From an uncultured Clostridia bacterium (GTDB lineage Bacteria > Bacillota > Clostridia > Saccharofermentanales > Saccharofermentanaceae), in contig CAMJPC010000002.1 of the NCBI GenBank assembly GCA_946407705.1, positions 1-64,000 of the forward strand: DNA of 64,000 nucleotides, read 5' to 3'. A program made the position numbers and the translations under genes. The notes beneath the pieces were generated by a model. That model was not told the DNA's origin. It saw only the letters and a program-made list of their open reading frames with translations, and ran no database searches. The stretch's first letter is position 1, and each line of letters begins with the position of its first letter. Below, piece by piece: positions 47,067 to 55,133 of this stretch.

Positions 47067-47808
47067 AAAAGGAGATGTGATCATCTCAGTAAAAGATCTC
47101 AAAAAATACTACAATGGCGAAGCCATCAAGGCTTTAGACGGTGTCACGACAGATATCCGCAAGGGCGAAGTCGTCGTTGTCATCGGTCCTTCCGGTTCGG
47201 GAAAGTCCACTTTCCTGCGTTCGCTCAACCTGCTTGAGCGTCCCACTTCGGGAACCATCACCTTCAACGGAACGGACATAACATCCAAGGCAACCGACAT
47301 AAACAAGCTGAGACAGAAGATGGGCATGGTGTTCCAACACTTCAACCTCTTCCCTCACCTTACGATAATGAAGAACATGACGCTCGGTCCCACGAAGCTT
47401 CTCGGCATGTCTGCCGCCGAAGCCGAAAACAAGGCCAAGATACTCCTCGACAGGGTCGGCCTCGGTGACAGAGGAGATTCCTATCCGTCACAGCTCTCAG
47501 GCGGTCAGAAGCAGAGGATCGCGATCGTCAGGGCTCTTGCGATGAATCCTGAAGTAATGCTTTTCGATGAGCCTACGAGTGCCCTTGACCCTGAGATGGT
47601 CGGCGAGGTTCTCGAGGTTATGAAACAGCTCGCGAAGGCCGGAATGACAATGGTCTGCGTTACCCACGAAATGGGCTTTGCGCGCGAAGTCGGAACACGT
47701 GTTATTTTCATGGATTGTGGTAAAATAATCGAAGAAAACACCCCGGAGCAGATTTTCACCAACCCGCAAAATGAGCGTTTGGTATCTTTCCTGCAAAAGG
47801 TTTTGTAA
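47056..47808 (+). CDS. Polar amino acid ABC transporter ATP-binding protein
   Basis: A 250-residue GlnQ-type ATPase: Walker [10 protein letters not shown] near 40, Q-loop in [12 protein letters not shown], signature LSGGQKQR near 145, Walker [13 protein letters not shown] and the switch His in VTHEMGFA. The start is GTG at 47056, with GGAGG 10 bases upstream inside the permease gene; a GTG at 47077 is a less likely alternative. Confidence 0.94.
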   Translation: MIVEKGDVIISVKDLKKYYNGEAIKALDGVTTDIRKGEVVVVIGPSGSGKSTFLRSLNLLERPTSGTITFNGTDITSKATDINKLRQKMGMVFQHFNLFPHLTIMKNMTLGPTKLLGMSAAEAENKAKILLDRVGLGDRGDSYPSQLSGGQKQRIAIVRALAMNPEVMLFDEPTSALDPEMVGEVLEVMKQLAKAGMTMVCVTHEMGFAREVGTRVIFMDCGKIIEENTPEQIFTNPQNERLVSFLQKVL

Positions 47809-47842
47809 TACAAGGGTGTTGGAATAAAAGGAGGAATTTCTA

Positions 47843-48460
47843 ATGTTTTGTGAAAATTGCGGATCTCAGATCCCTGACAACAGCTCAGTATGTCCTAACT
47901 GCGGTGCGGCAGTAAGATCAGCAGGTGCAGCTCAGCCCGTTCAGCCTGTTCAGCCCGTTTATCAGCCTGTCCAGCCTGTATATCAGCAGCAGCCTGTTCA
48001 GCCCGTTTATCAGCAGCCTGCTTACCAGCAGCCCATCTATCAGCAGCAGCCCGCATCAGGCGGAAAGGGAGCTGCTATCACAGCCCTCATCCTCGGTATC
48101 TGCGGTCTCGTATTCTGCTGGGTTCCTGTCTTCGGTATGCTTATCGCCATCGCAGGCCTGATCCTCGGCATCCTTTCTTTCAAGAACCCCAACGGTAAGG
48201 GCATGGGCATCACAGGTTTCGTCCTTTCCATCATCGGAATCGTTATCGGTCTTTCTTACACGATTGCGATCTTCTCTGCAGGATCCACCGGCTACACAAA
48301 GACATACAGCTCACTCAGCCGTTCACTCAGCCGCAGCCGTTCACGTGCTTCCAGCATTTCCAGAAGCATCAGCCTCTCCAGAAAGAGAAAGAACAACGAC
48401 ATTATCTCCATGGACAGCGATCTTTTCATCGACGGTTACAAGGTAACATTCGGCGAGTGA
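47843..48460 (+). CDS. Zinc-ribbon membrane protein with a PVQ-repeat linker and an SR-rich tail
   Basis: A 205-residue protein: zinc ribbon (Cys3, 6, 17, 20), a Pro/Val/Gln/Tyr linker (31-70) of repeated QPVQPVY units, two membrane helices (about 77-110 and 121-146) of the DUF4190 type, and a basic stretch (156-183) of alternating Ser and Arg ending in KRK. Such SR repeats are unusual in bacteria. The function is unknown. AAAGGAGG precedes the ATG, and a UUCG-loop terminator follows. Confidence 0.8.
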   Translation: MFCENCGSQIPDNSSVCPNCGAAVRSAGAAQPVQPVQPVYQPVQPVYQQQPVQPVYQQPAYQQPIYQQQPASGGKGAAITALILGICGLVFCWVPVFGMLIAIAGLILGILSFKNPNGKGMGITGFVLSIIGIVIGLSYTIAIFSAGSTGYTKTYSSLSRSLSRSRSRASSISRSISLSRKRKNNDIISMDSDLFIDGYKVTFGE

Positions 48461-48483
48461 TCACCAATAACAAACAAATAATT

Positions 48484-48508
48484 AAAGGCTGCTTCGGCAG
48501 CCTTTTTT
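48484..48508 (+). terminator. UUCG-loop terminator shared by convergent genes
   Basis: A 9-bp stem (48484-48492 with 48497-48505) with a TTCG loop and a T6 run. The stop codon of the convergent trmL gene (48507-48509) falls inside the T run. Confidence 0.9.
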
Positions 48509-49070
48509 ATTTTCTCAGTGTCTCGTCGTAAGAGTAATTCTTCTCCAGGAAATCTTCGCCTTTTATCGCTTCCGTTTTTGAAAGCCCCGGATAGTCCAAC
48601 TGTCTCATGACTTCATAGATGGCAACGGCGCATGCATTGGAAAGGTTAAGGCACCTGCATTCTTCCGCCATCGGGATCCTGAAGCACCTGTCTTCGTTAG
48701 CTCGCAGGATCTCGCCCGGGATTCCCGTACTCTCTTTGCCGAAGACAAGGAATATCTTCCCTGACTCTGCCGCAGCTTTGAAATCTATGTCAGAAGGCGG
48801 AACCTTCCCGTAACGCGTCATGAAGAAATACTCTCCGTCATTGGCAGCTGCAAAACTCTTCCAGTCATCGTAGAGCTTATAGTCAGCCCATGTGATGTGG
48901 TTGGTGGTAGCTCTCCTGAACTTTGGATCTTCTATATCGAATCCGAGCGGCTTGATGATGTGCAGACCACACCCTGCTGCAACGCACGTGCGCATTATGT
49001 TGCCCGTGTTCTGTGGTATCTCAGGCTCGAAAAGTACTACGTTGACCTTTTCGGTTGCTTCATTTGCCAT
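48507..49070 (-). CDS. trmL: tRNA (cytidine/uridine-34-2'-O)-methyltransferase TrmL
   Basis: A 187-residue SPOUT methyltransferase that methylates the wobble ribose of leucine tRNAs. The motifs PEIPQNTGNIMRTC near 18, FGKESTGIP near 110 and LNLSNACAVAIYE near 142 form the knotted SAM site. It lies 19 bases downstream of the PTPS-related membrane protein gene. GAGGG precedes the ATG. Confidence 0.93.
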   Translation of the reverse strand: MANEATEKVNVVLFEPEIPQNTGNIMRTCVAAGCGLHIIKPLGFDIEDPKFRRATTNHITWADYKLYDDWKSFAAANDGEYFFMTRYGKVPPSDIDFKAAAESGKIFLVFGKESTGIPGEILRANEDRCFRIPMAEECRCLNLSNACAVAIYEVMRQLDYPGLSKTEAIKGEDFLEKNYSYDETLRK

Positions 49071-49089
49071 AAGGGACTTCCCTCTTCTT

Positions 49090-51597
49090 TCAGGCTTCCT
49101 TTTTGCCGCGGGGTTTGATGAAGATAGAGGTCACCGCGACTATCGCGATACCCAGTACGGACATCAGGATGCTCTGTACGGGATAAGGATACTGCATATG
49201 GATCTCCGTCCTGCCGCCGTTAACGTAAACAAGGCGGTTACGCTCGGTGAAGCTGCCCTTGAACATGTCATGTACGGCAAGCGTCGTGTTGACGTTGTCT
49301 TCAGGGGCTTCCACCGTGATACGGTCCTTGCTGTAGGAAATACTGATCGGAACCGTCCTTCTGTCGGGGAGGTCTTCTGTCGAGGACTGGGTGATGCCCG
49401 CGAGGAGTGCGCCGATGTTGTTGTCCTTGGTTATCGAGTAGTAGTAAGTGAGGTTGTAGCCGACGAAAATGATGTTCTCATTCTCACCCTGTCCGTAGAA
49501 CGGGAGAGTCTCACCCAGGACCTCAGACCAGCCTTCGATCTCGGTAAGACCGTTCATGTAAACGGTTCTCCACTGTCTGTATTCATCCGGGAAGAGAGCA
49601 ACTTCAAAGGTTCCGAGCTTCTTGGTGTGGAGTGTCGGGAAGCCGTTGTCGAATTCGATCGCCTGGCTCTCTACTCCGAGGAATCTGTGAGTGCGGCTCT
49701 TCTCGCTTATGGGCATTCCGTCAGCGAGGATATATACCTTCGTACCGTTCTTGGAGACCTGTCTGATGATATCCTCAGCCTTGTCGACATTGTGGTACTT
49801 GAAGCCGTCCATGTAGATTATCGGGTACTTAGAGAGTTCCTCAACGGTATAGTCGTCAACATACTTGACCGGAGCTTCCTCGACCGCGGGGAACATCATG
49901 GTGATGTAATAAGCGCCGTCGCCGATCGCGAGTCCCTTGTATTTGCTTACCGTACCGTAATTGCCTGTTACGTCCTTCAGCGAAAAGATCACGTACGACT
50001 CCTCGTCCTTGATCTTCTCATAGCCGGCCTTCAAAGCCGCCCTGTCAGCTTCTTCCTCATCGTAGGGGAACTTCTGTGGAGCATCCTTCCTGATGAGTAT
50101 GGTGTCGCTTCCGAGCTCGACCAGACGGTCAAACATGAAGAAATAGTAACCGTAGTCGAATGCTTCGTTGATCTGGGCGATCTGTCTTGAAGTCGATGCA
50201 GCTTCCCATCCCTGTCCGAAGATCTGGGGTACGCCGCCGTTGTAATCAGTAAGGTAATAAACGCCGTTCAGGATAACCTTGCCGCTGTCCATGACTGCGA
50301 TACGGTTATATGTGGACTTCTTTGCGTCATCGATCACAGTCTCATTTTCGAGTTGCTCGAAATAGTCCTCGACCCTGTTGATGCCTTCAGTCTTCCTGAG
50401 CATGGGAGAGACAGAGAAGCAGTCGATGATCAGGAGAGCCGTGATGACCGCAAGGACGGGCTTTTTGAGGCTGTCCCATTCGAGCATCGAGAAAAGGATC
50501 ATGCAGGATCCTATCTGAAGGAATCTCGCCATCCAGAGGAACTGTCCGCCCGGAAGTGAACTTACGATCGGATAAGCAGTATTCGAAGTGAGAAGTACGA
50601 TGATGAGCGCGGTAAGGAATCCGGGTCTCGCCCTTCTCTTTGCTCCGATGAATCCGAAGATGGCTACCAGGAAAGATACGATTCCGAAATAAACGTCAGC
50701 AAAACCGTTGTTGAACTTCTCCCAGGGATTGAGCGTGTAGTACATGCTCTGGAAAAAGCTCTTTGCCGTCTGATCGGTATGTCCCGAATTGGATACGAGT
50801 CCTCCGTTCAATGCCGGATACAGGAAGATGCCGCTCATGAGGAAGCCTGCGACTATCGCTATGATGAGATCGAAGTCCTTATGTCTGCCCTTTTCGAGCC
50901 TGGTTGAACCCGCAAAACAGCAGAGTCTGTAAACGGCAAGGTAGATGAGGCATGCGATCGCGACCATTCCGGTATAACCGACGTGGCAGCAGCACATTAC
51001 GAAGAACATTACGGCCGTGCCGATGAAATCCTTTTTATGTCCCCGCTTGAGGTACTCGTTCATGAAAAGGAAAAGGAGCGGGCAGACAGCCATTATAAGG
51101 CTTCTCGGGAGGTTGCCCTCACCGAACAGAACGTGGATTCCCGTAGGCATGAAGAACCAGAGTATTCCGACTATGGTTCCGAACAGCTGCCTGTTCTTTT
51201 TAAGACCTACGATGTTCCAGCAGACCGCGCCGATGAAGAAAATGAATCCGCAATAGACCGCGAAGCCTCCGAAAGCTGCGTTCGTATCCGCAAACGAAGG
51301 AATGAGCGTTGCGATCCATCTGCAGAACGCCATGAGATATGCGGCGGCCGGCGGCCAGTAACGCATGAGCTCAACGCCGTTGTACCAGACAGGATTGATA
51401 AGAGGCCATGTGTTGCCCGAACTGACTTCGTTATAGATCCAGCTGCCCCTGTACACATGGTACATGGAGTCAGAACCCTTCACCAGAAGGGCGTTCTGCT
51501 TAACGAACCAGACGATAACGACAGCAATCGCCAGGTTTATCAGGATATCGGCGCACAGGAACAGCGCGCGCTTTATTCTGTCAGCCTTTGTATCCAC
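49090..51597 (-). CDS. PTPS-related large membrane protein of the XrtG locus
   Basis: An 835-residue protein with about ten membrane helices in the first 420 residues, a large external domain (about 420-800), and a last helix near the C-terminus (SILMSVLGIAIVAVTSIF). The layout matches the 6-pyruvoyl-tetrahydropterin-synthase-related membrane family (PF10131), which resembles GT-C glycosyltransferases and YfhO. The GTG at 51597 is chosen: a GGAGGAGGG site lies just upstream, and it overlaps the PTPS-fold gene by 17 bases, while the longer frame to 51648 overlaps it by 68. It closes the XrtG gene series and may transfer or flip a glycan. That role is inference. Confidence 0.75.
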   Translation of the reverse strand: MDTKADRIKRALFLCADILINLAIAVVIVWFVKQNALLVKGSDSMYHVYRGSWIYNEVSSGNTWPLINPVWYNGVELMRYWPPAAAYLMAFCRWIATLIPSFADTNAAFGGFAVYCGFIFFIGAVCWNIVGLKKNRQLFGTIVGILWFFMPTGIHVLFGEGNLPRSLIMAVCPLLFLFMNEYLKRGHKKDFIGTAVMFFVMCCCHVGYTGMVAIACLIYLAVYRLCCFAGSTRLEKGRHKDFDLIIAIVAGFLMSGIFLYPALNGGLVSNSGHTDQTAKSFFQSMYYTLNPWEKFNNGFADVYFGIVSFLVAIFGFIGAKRRARPGFLTALIIVLLTSNTAYPIVSSLPGGQFLWMARFLQIGSCMILFSMLEWDSLKKPVLAVITALLIIDCFSVSPMLRKTEGINRVEDYFEQLENETVIDDAKKSTYNRIAVMDSGKVILNGVYYLTDYNGGVPQIFGQGWEAASTSRQIAQINEAFDYGYYFFMFDRLVELGSDTILIRKDAPQKFPYDEEEADRAALKAGYEKIKDEESYVIFSLKDVTGNYGTVSKYKGLAIGDGAYYITMMFPAVEEAPVKYVDDYTVEELSKYPIIYMDGFKYHNVDKAEDIIRQVSKNGTKVYILADGMPISEKSRTHRFLGVESQAIEFDNGFPTLHTKKLGTFEVALFPDEYRQWRTVYMNGLTEIEGWSEVLGETLPFYGQGENENIIFVGYNLTYYYSITKDNNIGALLAGITQSSTEDLPDRRTVPISISYSKDRITVEAPEDNVNTTLAVHDMFKGSFTERNRLVYVNGGRTEIHMQYPYPVQSILMSVLGIAIVAVTSIFIKPRGKKEA

Positions 51598-52027
51598 TGC
51601 CCTCCTCCAGACGCGCAAGAGCGGCCTCGACATTGTCGGCATCTTCATCCTCTGAACCGTCTCCGACCTCAGGGAACCTGACGCCGTATGTTCTTACGGG
51701 CGTTTCACTTCCCTCGAATCTTCTGAGGTGGTAATCAAACGGTCTTACCGATTCGGCAATGAGGCTTGCGAAATACTCGGTGATGTTCTCGAGTGACGGG
51801 ATGATCGCCGAGAACGGATCAACGTCATTTAAGACGCGGTCCTGATAAGGCTCGAAAACCTTCATGATCGCCTTTTCGGTATCTGTAAACTTTACGATGT
51901 TGTCATTCTTTGTATAGACGGTGGCAACGAACTCCCATGTGTGAGGGTGCGTCTTTCCCTTTGTGCCGTCGAAAACGACGAAATGGTTCGCATTAAGATA
52001 TGCCTTGATCCTGTAGTATCTGAGCAT
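51581..52027 (-). CDS. PTPS/QueD-fold protein lacking usual catalytic residues
   Basis: A 148-residue protein with the 6-pyruvoyl-tetrahydropterin synthase layout. Three likely zinc ligands are kept (His15, His27, His29 in NANHF and THPHT), as is the Glu in PSLENITEYF. The catalytic Cys that normally stands four residues before the first His of HxH is Lys23, and the catalytic His before LND appears as Arg (DRVLND). It is thus unlikely to be QueD and probably binds a ligand or partner. ATG at 52027 has AGGAGG 8 bases upstream. It lies inside the XrtG locus, where a related family (TIGR03112) is known to occur. Confidence 0.75.
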   Translation of the reverse strand: MLRYYRIKAYLNANHFVVFDGTKGKTHPHTWEFVATVYTKNDNIVKFTDTEKAIMKVFEPYQDRVLNDVDPFSAIIPSLENITEYFASLIAESVRPFDYHLRRFEGSETPVRTYGVRFPEVGDGSEDEDADNVEAALARLEEGSGYKG

Positions 52028-52040
52028 CTTCTTTTCCTCC

Positions 52041-53120
52041 TTATTCCTCGATCTTCGAGCCGCTGCCGGCTGCAAGTGTCCTGTATACCGTAAGTGCTCC
52101 TGTGGCAGCGCCTGCCTCCAGCGCCCTTACTTCCATAACGGAGTCGGTATTATTCTGCTTCCACTCCGTAACTGAGCTCTCGAAATACTTAAGAGCCTCT
52201 TCCTTCTTCAATTTACCGAATACAAGGATGTAGTTATCCCTGCTGTATCTGAGCCAGACGATGCCCTTTTTGAACTTCTCCCTGTATGCGTCGTAGAAAG
52301 GCATCATCTGATCCGTATCAAGCTTTACGTCGATGAACGTGCAGGGGTAGATCTTCCTTTCTTCCATCCTGTGGATGAGGTGCATTATCTTGCCCTCTCC
52401 GGTGATGATGGCCGTGGAATTTCTTCCCATGACCGCATTGTCAAGGAAGTCGATATATCTGTTGAGCTGTTTGTTTACGTGTCTTACATCCTGAGCCTTC
52501 TTCCTTTCGGCAGACAAGCGGATCGCGAAGAAGATGGTTACGATGACTACGATCGCGACCATGAGGATGAGATCGATGAGCAGATAGAGCTTGCTGCTCA
52601 GATATGCGTTGTTGGTGAGCATTACGTCGTAATCGGTAAGCAGACAGAGTCTGTAGTCTGTTCCCGCATACTCGAAAATGATTCCGGAAGCGATGTACTT
52701 ATAACCTTCCAGTCTGATGACAGAGTGTGTGACAATGCCCTTCTTCAGAGTCTGAAGGAAGCTCTGCGCACTCTGTGTGTTGAAGAACGTATCAGTGGAG
52801 AATGTCTTATAGACATCAGTCTCGTTGATGCTCTTAACAAACAGGAAATACTGCGTGTTATCGAGCGTCCAGTATCTCTGGGATGTCGAGTCGAGCATCT
52901 CGATCGTATCCTCAACGAACTTGTCACCCGCGACATCACCGTAACGCTCGATCTGTCTTGCGACGATCTCAACGTAACCGTCCTGCTCCTGGGCGTAAAG
53001 CTCTGCTACTCCGTTCTCGTAGTTACGGATCTCCCACCATGCAAAAGCCGACAGTATGAACGCGATCAGCAACGCGCATATGGTAACTGTAGCAATGTAC
53101 TTCGTTCTTGAATTAGTCAT
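52041..53120 (-). CDS. Two-helix membrane protein of the XrtG locus, possibly degenerate GGDEF
   Basis: A 359-residue protein: a short N-terminus, membrane helix 1 (about 8-30), an external sensor-like domain (30-175), helix 2 (LYLLIDLILMVAIVVIVTIF, about 180-200), and a cytoplasmic domain of about 150 residues. In the latter, WLRYSRDNYILVF followed by KKEEALKYFESSV resembles the GGDEF region of diguanylate cyclases, but the active motif is gone. If the likeness is real, it may be a c-di-GMP receptor rather than an enzyme. ATG at 53120 has AGGATAGG upstream and overlaps the glycosyltransferase gene by 8 bases. Confidence 0.6.
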   Translation of the reverse strand: MTNSRTKYIATVTICALLIAFILSAFAWWEIRNYENGVAELYAQEQDGYVEIVARQIERYGDVAGDKFVEDTIEMLDSTSQRYWTLDNTQYFLFVKSINETDVYKTFSTDTFFNTQSAQSFLQTLKKGIVTHSVIRLEGYKYIASGIIFEYAGTDYRLCLLTDYDVMLTNNAYLSSKLYLLIDLILMVAIVVIVTIFFAIRLSAERKKAQDVRHVNKQLNRYIDFLDNAVMGRNSTAIITGEGKIMHLIHRMEERKIYPCTFIDVKLDTDQMMPFYDAYREKFKKGIVWLRYSRDNYILVFGKLKKEEALKYFESSVTEWKQNNTDSVMEVRALEAGAATGALTVYRTLAAGSGSKIEE

Positions 53121-54495
53121 TGTACCTATCCTCATAATTTATGCTCTTCCTGAATCTCTTCAGACCGTTTGCAAATCCCCTGAATACGGCTCTGAGAGTT
53201 GTCATGAACTTATCCAATTCCCTCGTAAGATTGTCTGTCTTCCATGAGCTTCTGGTATTCATGCTGTTGATGATGCCGGCGAGTCTTATGAAGAAGACGA
53301 CGAAATTATAGAAAGGCAGCAGAGCTACTGCGAGCCTTTGTTTGCGGTAGTACTTCCTGATCTCCGGGAACGGTTTCATCAGGTAGCTTGCGATATGGAA
53401 ATAGAGGAATCCGCAAAGGATGTAGAAAAGGAATATCGCACCTAATGAAGTGAATACCACTGTGCTCGAATAACCGTTCGTAAGCAGGTAGATCAGGGCG
53501 AGATACCAGATCATTCTCGGGAAAGCGAATGTATGGTCGAAAAGGAGTGTCCTTACGTTGACGTCCTTGATGAATCTCCAGGGCTTAAGCTGGCTCTGCG
53601 GATAGAGTTGTGCAACCTCGAGTGATCCTCTCTGCCATCTCTGACGCTGGGTATAGAGCTTGTTTACGTCTTCTAGCGGGTCTGTGAAATAAAGTGCGTC
53701 AACGCAGATGCCGACCTTCTGCTTGAGGAGGTAACGCATCTGGAATGTGATCTCGGTATCCTCGGAGATGGTCTCGGTATTATAGAGATGCGACTTTCTG
53801 ATGGTATCAAGTCTGAATGCCGAGAAAGCGCCGGAAAGCGTGTACATCCTTCCCTTTTCGGAAGCGTAGTTTCTTCCCGCGAGGAATGCCTGGGCATATT
53901 CGCAGAACTCGAGACGTCTGAGGAATCTTCCCTTGAACGTCTTAATACGCTCGATCTCTTCGGGGCTTGTAAGGATGGAACCCGTGAGGCAGGATACCTC
54001 GGGTTCGTTCTCCATGTGTCTGACCATTCTTGTAAGAGCCGACTTTTCGAGCGTACCGTCAGAATCGATGTTGATCATGTACTTGCCGTGGCTGTTGTAG
54101 ATAGCGAGGTTAAGGGCGCGTGACTTGCCCTGTCCCGAATTGAGCCATGACATCCTGAGCTCTCCGAACTTCTTCTGGGCGCGTGTAAACGCTTCGAAGC
54201 TGTCATCGGAACTCTTGTTGTTGACCAGATAGATCTCCATCTTGTCGTTGGGATAATCACTCTCGTGAACGGATCTGAGGCACTCTTCGAGGCTCTTTCC
54301 GGAGTTGTATACCGGGATGACGAGAACTACGTCAGGCCAGACGATGGGATCCTGCGCGTTCTTGTGCTTGTTCCTGTGGATCAGGAGGCTGAAGAATGAC
54401 GCGATCGAAGGCACTACCTCGACCAGGATCGGGATAATGATCCATGCGACCCAGTAGAAGAAAGGATTTACGAAGTTGATCATAAACTCGTTCAT
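53113..54495 (-). CDS. Family 2 glycosyltransferase, XrtG-associated type
   Basis: A 460-residue processive-type GT2 enzyme. An N-terminal membrane helix is followed by VIPVYNSGKSLEE, NNKSSDD, the DxD metal site INIDSDG near 130, SEDTEITFQ (catalytic Asp region) and QRQRWQRGS near 270, then three or four C-terminal membrane helices. This resembles cellulose, hyaluronan and PNAG synthases and the TIGR03111 group found beside exosortase G. It should polymerise and extrude a sugar chain. It overlaps xrtG by 4 bases (ATGA), with GGAGG 7 bases before its ATG. Confidence 0.88.
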   Translation of the reverse strand: MNEFMINFVNPFFYWVAWIIIPILVEVVPSIASFFSLLIHRNKHKNAQDPIVWPDVVLVIPVYNSGKSLEECLRSVHESDYPNDKMEIYLVNNKSSDDSFEAFTRAQKKFGELRMSWLNSGQGKSRALNLAIYNSHGKYMINIDSDGTLEKSALTRMVRHMENEPEVSCLTGSILTSPEEIERIKTFKGRFLRRLEFCEYAQAFLAGRNYASEKGRMYTLSGAFSAFRLDTIRKSHLYNTETISEDTEITFQMRYLLKQKVGICVDALYFTDPLEDVNKLYTQRQRWQRGSLEVAQLYPQSQLKPWRFIKDVNVRTLLFDHTFAFPRMIWYLALIYLLTNGYSSTVVFTSLGAIFLFYILCGFLYFHIASYLMKPFPEIRKYYRKQRLAVALLPFYNFVVFFIRLAGIINSMNTRSSWKTDNLTRELDKFMTTLRAVFRGFANGLKRFRKSINYEDRYND

Positions 54496-55133
54496 GCCTG
54501 TTCCTCCGCCTCTGCTTCCACTTCAGCCAGATGCTTTTCCGTCTCTGCGGCATATGAGAAACCGCCGGTCTTTGTACGTTTTATCTGAGGTCTGGTAAAT
54601 ACATAGAAATAAAGGATTACCTGAAGGACGTAGAATACGATCCTTCCGATGAACGTATGGGCAAAATAGTAGAAATCGGTTCCGCAGAAATGGATGAACA
54701 GGCAGATTATCGTGATCCTGAACGCGTTCGTTACGATCGTGTAAAGGGTGCCGATAATGCCGATGTAGATCCTTTCCGGGATGTTATAGACCGAGAAAAG
54801 AAAAAGGAGCGAGAGGAATGCCGATATCTCGATAACGCCGGAGCATTCGAGATCGATATTGACCGTGATCGCGCCTTTTGCCGATTCGATAAAGATGACC
54901 CCGTATCTGAAGTATGCCTGAAAGACCCCTGTCACCTTACCGATGATCCCCGCAAATGCCGTTACGAGCCTTGCGAGGGGAGTTGTGACAATAGGGCGCA
55001 CAAGTATCATCAAGATCAGGAATGCACCGCAGCTTCCGGCAAGATAACGCCAGAATTTCAGTCCTGCCCTGCGCAGGATTTCGAGCAAACCAATCCATAA
55101 TGCGACTGCTAAAACAGCAATTACAATACTCAA
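54492..55133 (-). CDS. xrtG: Exosortase XrtG
   Basis: A 213-residue, multi-helix membrane protein of the exosortase/archaeosortase family. The catalytic triad is visible: Cys97 in LECSG, Arg139 in NAFRI and His159 in FAHTF. Exosortases cut and re-anchor proteins with C-terminal tripartite sorting signals; XrtG is the Gram-positive form. The frame opens with TTG, overlapping the stop codon of the upstream target-like gene as TTGA, with AAGG 5 bases ahead. Tight coupling to that gene, whose C-terminus looks like a sorting tail, supports an enzyme-substrate pair. Confidence 0.88.
   Translation of the reverse strand: MSIVIAVLAVALWIGLLEILRRAGLKFWRYLAGSCGAFLILMILVRPIVTTPLARLVTAFAGIIGKVTGVFQAYFRYGVIFIESAKGAITVNIDLECSGVIEISAFLSLLFLFSVYNIPERIYIGIIGTLYTIVTNAFRITIICLFIHFCGTDFYYFAHTFIGRIVFYVLQVILYFYVFTRPQIKRTKTGGFSYAAETEKHLAEVEAEAEEQA

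Noticed and set aside
49090..51648. Longer start for the PTPS-related membrane protein
   Set aside because: It would overlap the PTPS-fold gene by 68 bases; the GTG at 51597 has a GGAGGAGGG site just upstream.
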